64,000 nucleotides of DNA, from contig OY829326.1 of the NCBI GenBank assembly GCA_963691655.1, positions 54,801,776 through 54,865,775 of the forward strand. The letters are read 5' to 3'. This DNA comes from Toxonevra muliebris (taxonomy: Eukaryota > Arthropoda > Insecta > Diptera > Pallopteridae). A model generated the notes under the pieces. The model saw only the letters and a program-made list of their open reading frames with translations, had not been told where the DNA came from and searched no databases. Shown here one piece after another: positions 1-9,700 of this stretch. Made by a program: the position numbers and the translations under genes. Positions within the stretch are counted from its first letter, which is position 1. Every line of letters starts with the position of its first letter.

Positions 1-409
1 TATGGTGCTAGCTATTTGTTATTGCTATTAATGCAGGCGGCGGCGGTTCTGTTGTTGTTTATTTGATGCAATTGATGAATGAAACGCGCATGCGCAACTT
101 GAAGGTTTTCATCTTTTTCTTACACTTCTCAATTGACCTTAGATATGCTTACTTATAATTAAGCTGAGTTCTATTTTTATTGCGGTGCAATATTGAAATG
201 CATTAACAAGTGGTTAAATATTTTGTTGTTGTTTTTGTTAATAACTGAGATAGCAATTGGTCATTTTGATTCTGATTTTTGTTTAGATACATATATAAAT
301 AAAAATTTAAGTTATACGATTGAGTTAGTGTTAGAAATTAAAAGGTTCAAGAATCTTATCGGTTTTGAAAGGAAATTAGTTTTTAAACTTTGAAGAATGT
401 TGAAAAAAC

Positions 410-610
410 TGAGTTTCAACAAAAACTGATTTTTCAATAAAGAATTCATGGGGAAAACATTAAACTAAATGAAATTAAATCATTGAATTCAAGAATAAGA
501 AATAAAATCATTTAATGATAGTTTTTTAGGAGACTATGAAAATTAAATCTAGAGGTTAATTTTTCAAAGTCATGTCTTAAGTTCATGTCAATTTCGAAAC
601 GGCCGTCTGA
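410..610. repeat. dispersed repeat, partial copy
   Basis: The stretch around 520-600, with the core AGGAGACTATGAAAATTAAA and a downstream GTTCATGTC, recurs with few changes at about 43343-43415. The second copy lies in a larger element bounded by ACACAGAG ends. This is therefore probably a decayed fragment of the same non-autonomous transposon. Edges are approximate. Confidence 0.5.
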
Positions 611-956
611 TTTGCCCGTCTCTATATACATTGTTGTTGTGATGACTACACTTGTTCATTAACCTGTTTATATATAACTTCAAAATCATTTAAGTCAAAA
701 ATTAAATTTTGAAAAAAATTGAATTTAAATATATGCAAATTATTGAATTCAATGAGAATAATTCAAAAAAGACTTAATGGTAGATTTGGAATAAGTTTTT
801 AATAAGTTTTTTCTCAGGCTGGATTGAGCTTCTTTTTTTTAAACTTCATTATCCTTTATGTTGGCATCACGGTCTATTCATTTCTCTTTCAACTTTTTAA
901 TACTAATGAGAATTATATGAAGTACAAATCTTGGTAGGCAATGGCAAAACCACCAA

Positions 957-1145
957 GCGATAACAAATTGCTACACTGATGTTCGGAACCGACGTTAAAC
1001 TGTAAGTCCAACCACTACTTTTGCGGCAGCAGCAACGTGCGGATTTGATTCCTGACCAGGGTATTTATTATCTACCTTCTTTCTTTCTTCCTGTAATAAT
1101 TTGGGGCTTTGATGCAAAGATCTTATAGATCGGCTTTTGGGTCGT
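957..1145 (+). repeat. degraded tRNA-derived SINE fragment
   Basis: It contains a variant of the block GTTCGGAATCGGCGTTAAAC that also occurs in the SINEs near 8.9 and 48.2 kb, a weak B-box-like GGATTTGATTCCTGAC, and a 3' part (TTTGATGCAAAGATCTTATA, about 1108-1127) resembling the tail of the SINE at 48.0 kb. The copy is diverged and has no clear target-site duplication. Confidence 0.5.
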
Positions 1146-1979
1146 CCCATTTTCGGATTTTAATTCAATTCAATCATATGCAAAGAAAATGAGAAGTTAA
1201 AAAAAAGCGAATGCTCGTCGGAAAGAAAACCTTCGTCAGCATTTTGCTACGGTTCCCCTGATAAACCGTTTCAAGTATTTTTTTTATATGGGAGGTGCTT
1301 ACTAATTACTGGCAACTTACCAGCATTTTCATATTTTTTCACAGAATTCCACTGACTTCTATATTCTAAATTTCACTACTATACAACAAATTTTACAGTC
1401 AGTTTATATGTTTTCCAAGCTCATACATATTTTTTCTGTAGCATGGCATTGTCAACCAACCTTAGTACCAATTCTCAGTACTTGAATATAAATGATTCCG
1501 GAAATATGCTGAAAAAAACATTAGAACTGTATGGTAGGTATCACGCCCACTTAAAATTAATATCTCAAACTCAATTATAACCTCAATATCTGCACATAAT
1601 AGGTAGTTTCAACTGTATTTCTTTAGCTAGCAGAAGATGAAGGGCACTCACATCATTTTGTCGTCCTTTTAAGTTTTTTTTTGTATTCATGACCAACGAT
1701 CAGTATATTTAAGATTTTCATTGGCGGCAAGTAAGTAAATACCGAAAACGTCAGACTGGGTGCGCTGTGGGTTAATATTTTATTTTAACTTTGTCTCCTT
1801 AGACCTCAATAAAAACGTATGAAAAATTCAAAAACGTTAGAACTTTTTAATGATTTACCATATTTCTTATGGTAAAACCATTATATATATATCATATCTA
1901 TATAACTCGTGAACGCTGAAGTCAATGGTGATGACCGTTTTTCATTTTACTTGAGATATGTGCAATCAAATTAATAATT

Positions 1980-3525
1980 CAGTCCAACAAATCAGGGCCG
2001 TAGCCAGAAATTTTTTTCGGGGTGGGGGGGATTCATTCGAAGAAAATATTTATAAATAATTTTTATCAAACTGATTTTTAAAGACAACAAATTAAATCGA
2101 TGATACATTTGGTGGACCCTATCAGACTATGGACAAAAGTAGATAAATGTCTTAAAACTTTAGGAAAAATTTTCCGATTTTTTTTTTAATCTTAACCTTA
2201 AATACAAAAAACGACAAAAAATTCACTGACTAATCAAATTAAATTTTTTAATTTTTTAATGCATTTTTTTATAGCGATGGACATAATTTCGTTAACTAAT
2301 TGATGTACCCAACCTCGAAAAAATTACCAGACATAGTAGAGGCTCATTATTTTCTAATAATCATTATTGGGAATTTGGGCCATTATCAATGATAAGGAAC
2401 CCGGATGAGGTTGGCTTATATTCCCTAAATTCGTGAAGTCACAGCATTGAAAGAGATCTTTCTAGTAGTCCTGGTGCTCTGAGCAATAATGCGTTAAAAA
2501 ATTAATTATATTTTAAGATTGCCTCCTAAAACTGCATGGGTTTTGCTAATAAGATGGAGTTTTTGCGAAAGGATTTTTTCACATTGAACACGAATTTGAG
2601 GTCAAAAACTTTCCATCACGTCACGTTTTAGGAAAAAATGTGGTCAAACAAGTCTAATTTTACAAGGATCCGATAATTTTTTCTATTTTTTATTAATTTT
2701 TAAACTTTTCAAACTGATTCAGGACGAAACTTTAAACCAAAAACAGTTACTGACCTAGAAAAACTATGAATGCAGGAGTGCTCAGTATCAGCTTCTCTTT
2801 TTGAGTCCGTAGTCAAACCTCATGTCGAAGAACACAAATCGGATTTGATCGCATAGTGTAACTAAGATTTCAAATTTATTTTTTATATTTGACTTTTTAG
2901 AAAAAAAAAAATCGATGGAAGCAAAAAATATCGTTAAATAGATTTTATTTTGACTTTTTTTCCATCACTTAGCAATTAATCTCAAAAATTAGAATAAAGT
3001 TTCCACATTTCGGGGGGGGGGGGGGGGGTAGGGGTCAGAACCCCCAAAACCCCCCTCTAAATACGGCCTTGCAACAAATTAAGACTTTTTGGCTGCAACA
3101 GAATAGCCACGCTATAATCCTGAAAGGGCATAATGTGTAGACCATTTTTGTAAAATAAACTTATAGTCCAGCAAGTCTCAGTTTTTTTTTCAAACTTCCA
3201 TTTTTTTGTCGAAAGGAGCTGAATACTAAGTATGTGCAAAAAGTCTTATAAATTGATGTCAGAGAAAAATCTTATTAGAGAAGATTTATAGTAAAATTTT
3301 AAGAGGATCATTTCTGTAGAACATGTTAACCCTTTAGTTCCTTTTTTTATGGGACAACTTGACCACGTTTTTGATGAAAACCTGAAAGTCCTTTCAAAGA
3401 GACATTTAAGGATTAAAATATTCCACAAAAATATTTGGAAGAAAATTTCGCTAGGGGTCACCAAAGACATAAAAGTCATATTAGTATATAACGGTGCTAG
3501 CAACCAGCACTTCCGATTATGCAGT
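1980..3525. mobile_element. long-inverted-repeat element, one arm, split by a hAT insertion
   Basis: The arm starts with CAGTCCAACAAAT at 1980, is interrupted by the hAT element at 1993-3071, and resumes at 3072 with AATTAAGACT. From there to about 3520 it matches both arms of the complete element at 60.8-62.2 kb (shared landmarks: GAATAGCCAC, TGTGTAGACCATTTTTGTA, CACAAAAATATTT, CTAGGGGTCACC). No matching right arm is visible downstream, so this copy is truncated. No transposase is encoded. Confidence 0.7.
1993..3071. mobile_element. non-autonomous hAT-like transposon
   Basis: The ends are CAGGGCCGTAG on the left and, read inward from the right, CAAGGCCGTAT, an imperfect hAT-type CAGGG inverted repeat. 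The element is flanked by an exact 8-bp direct duplication, CAACAAAT, at 1985-1992 and 3072-3079; 8 bp is the hAT hallmark. Removing the element and one duplication restores the end of the long-inverted-repeat element seen at 62.1 kb. G-rich runs lie just inside both ends (including a long poly-G near 3012). The 1079-bp interior has no recognisable transposase. Confidence 0.82.
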
Positions 3526-4326
3526 ACATTAATCCGCCGATCGGCTACAAAATTCGATAAACTCATGCCACTACTCTACATTTGAGCTTAATTACAGCAA
3601 TCACTTTTCTTGTTTTTTTTTTTGACACCACCTACACTCTATGGGATGCATGTATGCGTGCATTAAAATAAAAAAAACTTCCAATCAAAAAGCAATTTAA
3701 TTTAACATAATTTATTGACATAATAAATGCTGCGTAATGCATCACAGAAACAATGAAAATTGGTAGGAAAGAGACAGAGAAAAAAGTATAACATTTCAAA
3801 ATTTTATTGACTGTCAAAATGCAGGCGCCAAAGGCTAAAAAATATACCGACCTATAGTATTTATATACTACCTACCTGAAAAAAGGGGGGCGATCAAATT
3901 ACATTAGTGTCACTTGGCGCCACAAAATTTCGGTTTTGTAGTAACTTTTCAATCATGGCTCAAAATTAAAACATGGCTCAAAAGCAGAAAACAAACAGTT
4001 ACGGCCAGGCTGATTGAATATTATTAATTGCTTAAAGACTTTTATAGATAGATAATATTAAAAGAAAAAAAATAATAACTTAAGAAAGAATACAAAATTA
4101 TAGTCGTTGGTCTCAGTGTGTTTGTGTTTGTGTGTCGTATGAGGAAATAAATTATTGTTATAGCAAGTGTTTATGAGTTATGCGCATAAATTTAGAAGAA
4201 AAAACAAACAAAAAATTTTAAATAATTTTACAATAATTTTTACAGTGACAGCATAAATAAATACATACAAATATCTACATATATGCATATATGCTTGCAA
4301 ATAGTTCATCATCATCGACAATAAGA

Positions 4327-4402
4327 CGTCGCCTGAGAATTGATTTGGCGTATGTGTATAAGTATTCCTATGCCTATACGCCAAATCAATTCTCAGACGA
4401 CG
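4327..4402. repeat. near-perfect 27-bp hairpin
   Basis: Arms 4327-4353 and 4376-4402 (core TGAGAATTGATTTGGCGTAT) are reverse complements with one mismatch around a 22-base loop. On the minus-strand RNA that mismatch would be a G-U pair. It may be a minute foldback element; a small-RNA precursor is possible but not supported by a recognised mature sequence. Confidence 0.75.
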
Positions 4403-5377
4403 AAGAGTGAATATGGATTTCTTAGTAAGTATTTCGTTTGCTAGCATATGAATTATTAAATTCAAAATAATAATTGGCAGTCTTCTTTTTACACAAACAA
4501 GTAGCAATATAAATTTGCATTCAATTACAATAAATATGTGTATGAATAACGATATTAAAAAGAGAAAATAATTGCTTGAAAAACTGTTAGATTTAAAAAA
4601 AAGAAGAACCAAGAAGGTTTTGTTTTATTATTTATATTAACCAAAACATGTACATAAATGTAATTAAGCATAATTAAATTTAAATTTAATTTTTCCCTGA
4701 ATTAATGTCATTGAAGTCAAGTAAAGAGTTATGCATAATAATTCTTAACACACTTGAAAATTTGGCTTCACAGTTCTTTGTATCTCCACTAAAAGTGTCA
4801 AAGCTAAAAGCAGATAATTCAAACATTACCATGACATAATACAGCAGCAAGCTTACCATTACATGTACATATATATATAAGGCTTTCAAGAACTGCATAC
4901 AAACGCGCACGCAAAAGAGCTTCAACAAAAATTGTAGGCTACATATGCATAATATGTCAACAACAATAGCAGGCGATGCTGCCTGCCAGCAACAATAAGA
5001 ACATAGCAATAATCAACAATATGACAAACAATGGCAAATTTGTGTGAATATTTCGCACTCAACAACAAAAAAAAATTTACTTTGTTCTACTCCAACTCAA
5101 TTCAAAGTCAAACAAAAGATTTAAGACACAAACTGTGCTTGTTGTGAATTTCACAAAAAAAAAAAACAAAAAACTCAACTAAAGAAAAAAATTAAGGCGC
5201 ACAATAAATTTTGAATGGAATTGTTTGTTTCCCTTCTTTGTTGTTATTTTGTTTTTTTTTTTTACACATACATTGGCTTAATTCTTACAATGTATGCACA
5301 TAAGCGCCATGCAGACAACAACATGTCACTGCTGCACATTGTCAGTGCCACCATCAGTCATCAGCACAACAAGAACG

Positions 5378-5403
5378 AACAGCAACAGCAACAGCAGCAG
5401 CAA
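5378..5403. repeat. CAG/CAA microsatellite
   Basis: An opa-type run of CAG and CAA triplets. The short frame it lies in (about 5215-5409, ending in a glutamine run) has no other protein-like feature, so I treat it as non-coding. Confidence 0.8.
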
Positions 5404-5997
5404 TGGTAAGTTTTGCAAAGGCTGCAATCTTTAGTTGTTGCTGCTGCTGTTTGATGTTGTTAATGTTTTTGACTAATGTTTTTGTTGTTCTTGTATTGCT
5501 GCTGCTGTGTTAATTGCCACAAACTTGGCGCATGCGCGCTTGCTGTCTTAATATTTAGCTGCAAGCTTTTGTGTTTGTATATTTTTTTGTTTTTGTAAGA
5601 TTTTGCATGCTCTTTTTTTCAAGTTAATCTCTCGCCCTCTCCATTCGAGACCTTTAAGGGTATCATCGTTCTGAAGTACGTCTCTGTGTATGTGTGTAGC
5701 TATGAATGAATGAGCTAGCAGTCAAGACATTGAGTCAGAGACTGAGACAGACAGACAAGCCAGTAAAGGCGCGCTGGTTGACGTTCTGTTTGACACCTTA
5801 TTAACATGGCACTTACATGAGGTTGACTGACTGACAAATTTTCTTGCTCTTTTTTTATTTGAATGGAAATTTGCATATAGTTTCTACTTGATAAAAATTC
5901 TAAAAACATTGTTGAAATGATTTCGAAGATACTGTGGTAGCAGTAAAGCTGTGTGTTTTTAATCAGGTCATTGGACGGGTAGATTAAATTAAATTAA

Positions 5998-7479
5998 CCT
6001 TAGAACCGTGACATAGTTATACAACTTAATCTCGTGATTTGGGCACTCAGTGCCCAGTAATGTATTTCGTATGGAAATTTAAGCTTTTTAAGAAGTTTTT
6101 TCATGAAAAAGCAAATATTTCCCTTACTTATGCACAAAATTTAATGAAACATGTATTTATTGTTAGAAACAAAGGTTTTTTAATTGAAAGAAATAAAAAT
6201 CGTATAAAGTTTTAGTTTTGAACCGCTTAAATGGGTGAAATTCTCCGCTGTCTTTTTGATGCGTTTTGATTTGGAGTTGACGTTGTTGGAGTATTATCCG
6301 CATCTTCACCAATATCTGAGTCCGTATCAGCATCGGCGTTGTATTTTGCGAAGTAGCACTTTTCACATGCCCTTATATGATGTTTGGTGCATGTCGAAGC
6401 AAGACAATGATCACAAACTGCTGTTGTTTGTTTGTTGTCGGTTTTAGCAATTTTGCAGGTTTCACACCGTCGCTTCAAAGTGTTGATCTGAGGGAAGAAA
6501 AAACAAAATTTTTAATTATATTTGAAAATTAACTTATTTTGAAATAAAATGAATTATGAAAGCCTACCTATACTGCTGGACGCGATCTCGGTACTGCAGG
6601 AACCCGTTTGAAATCTATCAAGTCCATTGCAATTTTTGTTGAAAAATTGATTTTTGTTTTGCATCGGTTGTGTAATTGTTTCTGTGCTAGCTCCATAGAG
6701 AGCTCTTTCAAAAATATTTTGCGCTTTTCAGACTTATTGGTGTTCCACATAGGGCTTGGCATTGACCACCAGACAGTTTGGTCGTTCCTTCCTTGACCAC
6801 AATATTTTTCACCGCGATTGCCTTCAATAACCGAAGTTGACAAACCAATTCTGTTTTCATCAGGATCCATATCTACTGCAGCTTCCTCGTGGACATATTC
6901 TTCGAAACGTGGATCAGGAATGGGCTGAGCATTATCTCCTCCGAAGTCAGATTGGTCACTGGGTATTGGTTCGTGGTCGCCACCAAATGTAGGTTCTTTT
7001 CCACTATCATCATCATCGCTTTTAAGAGCATTGAAATAATTTGCAATGTTTTCCTCTTCTTCTTCCGTCAATTCACGGCGTAAGTTGGTCAAATAAACCG
7101 CCAATTCTTCACTCATTTCAAAAAAAAATTATTATCACAACTTAAAATAAACTTTTCACTTCAAATTTTTACGCGAAACTGATTAGAAATGCACAATAAC
7201 TACCAAAAACCGTTAGAAAATTACCGTTCTCCATACAAAATATATGAAGAAATATTATGGGCACTGAGTGCCCCAAGTCACGTACAGCTTACTCACCATA
7301 TAAAATGTCGTAACTTTGTTATTACTAGAGATATACATCTGGAATTTTGTCAACTTATAAACAAAGGTACAATCTATCTGCCTACCAAAAAAAAAAAATT
7401 AAGTTGGACTTCCCAAACCCCCGAGATTCAACATCCAAAATGAATATGGGCACTGAGTGCCCAAGTCACAGTTCTAAGG
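5998..7479 (-). mobile_element. internally deleted piggyBac-family transposon
   Basis: Complete ends: CCTTAGAACCGTGAC at the left and its near-perfect reverse complement (CCTTAGAACTGTGAC) at the right, each bordered by TTAA (5994-5997 and 7480-7483), the piggyBac target-site duplication. A palindrome of the form GGGCACTSAGTGCCC lies just inside each end and once more near 7259. The interior keeps the N-terminal and C-terminal parts of a transposase on the minus strand but lacks the DDD catalytic core. At 1482 bp it is shorter than typical autonomous elements (about 2.3-3 kb). Confidence 0.9.
6227..7116 (-). pseudogene. piggyBac transposase remnant: N-terminus plus Cys-rich domain
   Basis: The family's full enzyme cuts and pastes DNA at TTAA sites. 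Here a frame from ATG at 7116 gives an acidic N-terminal region (residues ~15-100), then a stretch ending FLKELSMELAQ that resembles the segment normally found after the catalytic core; the DDD RNase H-like core is missing. A second block, 6227-6487, encodes a C-terminal zinc-binding domain with CETC, CDHC, TCTKH and CEKC motifs. Between them, a GT at 6573 and a TTCCCTCAG acceptor ending at 6488 bound an 86-base intron-sized gap. Using them gives 181 plus 86 codons in frame, about 267 aa. A neighbouring donor (GTAGGC) would place a stop before the splice. The product would be catalytically dead; whether it is expressed is unknown. The deletion reading is firm, the splice model is inference. 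Confidence 0.75.
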
Positions 7480-7618
7480 TTAAATAAGTTCGATATATTT
7501 ACTACTCTATTTATACTATAGAATCTACTTTTTGTATCAACAATATCTTGCACTTCGGTATCATGATGCTACACATCTAACAAATGAGGCTCCAAAAATA
7601 GTTTTATTCCCACCCTTA

Positions 7619-7680
7619 GCTAGAGTTAGGTAGGAGTGGCAGTCTAGGGATACACTAATGCCTGAATGGCATATTGTCAT
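7619..7680 (-). repeat. decayed SINE/LINE 3' tail
   Basis: Reads as a diverged inverse copy of the tail found at 8924-8993, 26655-26725 and 58406-58475: GTTAGGTAGGAGTGGCAG, then a block like CACTAATGCCTGAATGGC. No duplication is recognisable. The sequence from 7680 to 8425 shows nothing else I can name. Confidence 0.55.
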
Positions 7681-8430
7681 TTTTCAAAATTTCTTTTAAA
7701 TCCTTGAAGTACGACACTTCTCAATTTAACAAATCATAAGAAAGTGAAGTAGTTACACATAAAGTTCTCAATAATTCGTTTCTACAGTGAGGGAGACCTG
7801 AATATTACTAGAAGCTACGTTAGTGGTTTCCCAAGCGACACCTTTTCTGATAGATTAAATGAACATCATCGAAACTATTTTATAACAGATTAATGAACAG
7901 CTCGCTGTAACAGATTTTCATTGATTTCAGGACTGCCGCACATGACTGTAGCCCAGTATGCTGAGTTCCAGTGAAAGATCTTGTAAAGCAGTCGTCTGCT
8001 TGTGCCACTATCTGCAAAATCGGGTGTAAGGTCACAAATTGTTGTTCAAGGTATCCTATCTTGATTAAATTAAGTACTTGCCGATCTAACTATGCCCAAA
8101 ATGATCCATTACGTTGCATATGCAATGATTTCAACAACCAACATGACTTATTTGATATAACTGATTCCTTATTTTCTATAAAACAACAATTTTAAATTCC
8201 TTAAATGATTTAACGATTCATAAATAGTTTTTTAATTCAATATAACATATTAATTACACACACACACGCCTATGGCAGAGAGAACAATGTGTAGCGTCGC
8301 TATCTTAAAGTTTATGACAGTTATACATTTCACATACAGATGGCGCAAAGAGTTCGCTACAATTGTCATCGACATTACCGGTACAGAGTTGCAATTTTTG
8401 TTCTAGCATAATCCCAAAAAAAAATGATCC

Positions 8431-8589
8431 TGTGTATTAACGAACACAAAGCAGAAGTGAAACTCTGGTGAACTAAACGAAACAGAAGCCAATGAAGTAA
8501 AAAATTTATCGATTGAAAAATTTAATTTGCTTGTGTTTCGTTTAGTTCATAAGAAGTTTCACTTCTGCCTTGTGTTCGTTAATACACAA
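8431..8589. mobile_element. short foldback element
   Basis: TGTGTATTAACGAACACAAA at the left is repeated inverted at the right, continuing inward through a GCAGAAGTGAAAC block and a GAACTAAACGAAACA block. The arms are over 50 bp with a few small gaps around a ~45-base loop. It is a MITE-like foldback with no coding capacity; target-site duplications were not resolved. Confidence 0.65.
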
Positions 8590-8740
8590 CCAATTTTGTT
8601 GCTCTAAGAGATTATTTGTCTTCTTATCTAACCTTGGCCATAGGGTTCGCGAAACTACACAGTAACCTAGGTTGGTCCAAGCGTCATTTGACATCACAAT
8701 GTTGAACTCGTCTATTATCCTAAATAGTTTGCACAACGGA

Positions 8741-8995
8741 GACGACCTCAATAGTCTAGTGGGTAGTGCACTAGACTTTCATCTGGGAGGTTCGGGTTCG
8801 ATTCCCGCTTTCGTCTGGTGGTTAATTTTTATAACTTTCTTATATTCACTATCAATATGAAGTGTATGAGAATTATAAGATAGTTTACAAGTTCGGAATC
8901 GGCGTTAAACTGTAGGTCCAACTATGTGGTATCACAATGGACCGTTCAGGCCTAAGTGTGTCTCTCGACAGCCACTCCAACCTAACCTAACCTTA
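8741..8995 (+). repeat. tRNA-derived SINE with LINE-like 3' tail
   Basis: The 5' part is tRNA-like, with an A-box region (TAGTCTAGTGGGTAG) and a perfect B box inside a T-arm stem (CGGGTTCGATTCCCG). The body includes the block GTTCGGAATCGGCGTTAAAC, followed by a 70-bp tail (TATGTGGTATCACAATGGAC onward) ending in CCTAACCTAACC. Similar units lie at 26655-26899 and, with a different 3' partner, at 47961-48403. RNA polymerase III promoters of this type drive SINE transcription. It abuts a LINE relic in the opposite orientation. Confidence 0.8.
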
Positions 8996-8999
8996 AAAA

Positions 9000-9700
9000 T
9001 CGGAGATTGTGTAGAGGTATTTGCTTCGTTTATGTCCATTTCAGAGCACCTTCTGGTCTTTTCAGCTGCTATTTCATTCCCTTCAATATTGCTATGTCCA
9101 AGAACCCAGCAGAGAGTGACCTTGTGGTACTCAATGGCCAGCAGTGAAGCACGAGATTTCGTTACAATCTCTGATTTAACTATTTTGGATTACATTGCAT
9201 TCATTGCAGTCTGACTGTTATGATGTTCGAAGTCCGAATCGTACTGTCTTGTAAAAGTCTAGTTGCTTTCTCAATAGCAAAAATTTCCGCCTGAAAAACG
9301 CTGTAGCTGCCAGGAAGACGATACGACCGCCTTAGCTGCTTAGACCAACTCAAGTTCCATTCCCCATCTTTGAGACATCGGTAAAAATGGTAAAACCAGC
9401 ATTATCTGTTATCGAAATCGACTTCTAGTCATCCCTGGGTGAATATAGAGTTCGAATTCTAGTAGGAAAATCTAAATTTGAAGTCATGTAATCCGTGGCC
9501 ATATCTAAGTCCGCTTTGATCCTATTTGGATTTCTCCATTTTATCTGTAGTATAGCGATGGTGCATAATATTTCTTTATCTTTGCCCAACGCACTAATTC
9601 CCAGTAATTTTTTGGGCATTATTATGCTTCTTAGTCTACTTTAGACGTTATTTGCGTATTGGAGTTATTGCTATACGCTGCTCTCGACTACAATGCTTGA
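9000..9700 (-). pseudogene. LINE relic, RNase H domain of a non-LTR retrotransposon
   Basis: Minus-strand frames contain FTD..K, VFQAEIFAIEKAT, a damaged TDSQTAMNAM and WVLGHSNIEGNE, the successive blocks of the RNase H domain found in I/LOA/R1-type LINEs; it resembles the better copy at 63.3 kb. The frame is broken by stops and shifts. The part above 9420 may be the linker before RNase H. Long dead, with no functional role expected. Confidence 0.7.

Larger units (their letters stand above)
1..1979. other. AT-rich intergenic DNA
   Basis: No convincing coding region; the only open frames are short and AT-driven. Two repeat relics inside are listed separately. The rest is AT-rich sequence with poly-A/T runs and I see nothing else in it. 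Confidence 0.6.
3526..5993. other. intergenic DNA, no gene seen
   Basis: AT-rich with scattered CA and CAG/CTG tracts typical of fly intergenic DNA. No open frame has a recognisable domain. A strong 27-bp-arm hairpin and a CAG tract are listed separately. Parts could be regulatory DNA, but nothing visible proves it. Confidence 0.5.

Noticed and set aside
5215..5409. Small protein ending in polyglutamine
   Set aside because: An isolated 64-codon frame ending in a CAG microsatellite, with a hydrophobic start from AT-rich DNA and no supporting features.
8741..8820. Functional tRNA gene, because of a perfect T-arm and B box
   Set aside because: No acceptor stem closes around it and similar modules recur within SINEs at 26.8 and 48.4 kb, one with a target-site duplication.
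8980..8995. Telomeric TTAGG-type repeat (CCTAACCTAACC)
   Set aside because: Only two to three units, always at the end of the same SINE/LINE tail; Diptera lack TTAGG telomeres. It is the retroelement tail.
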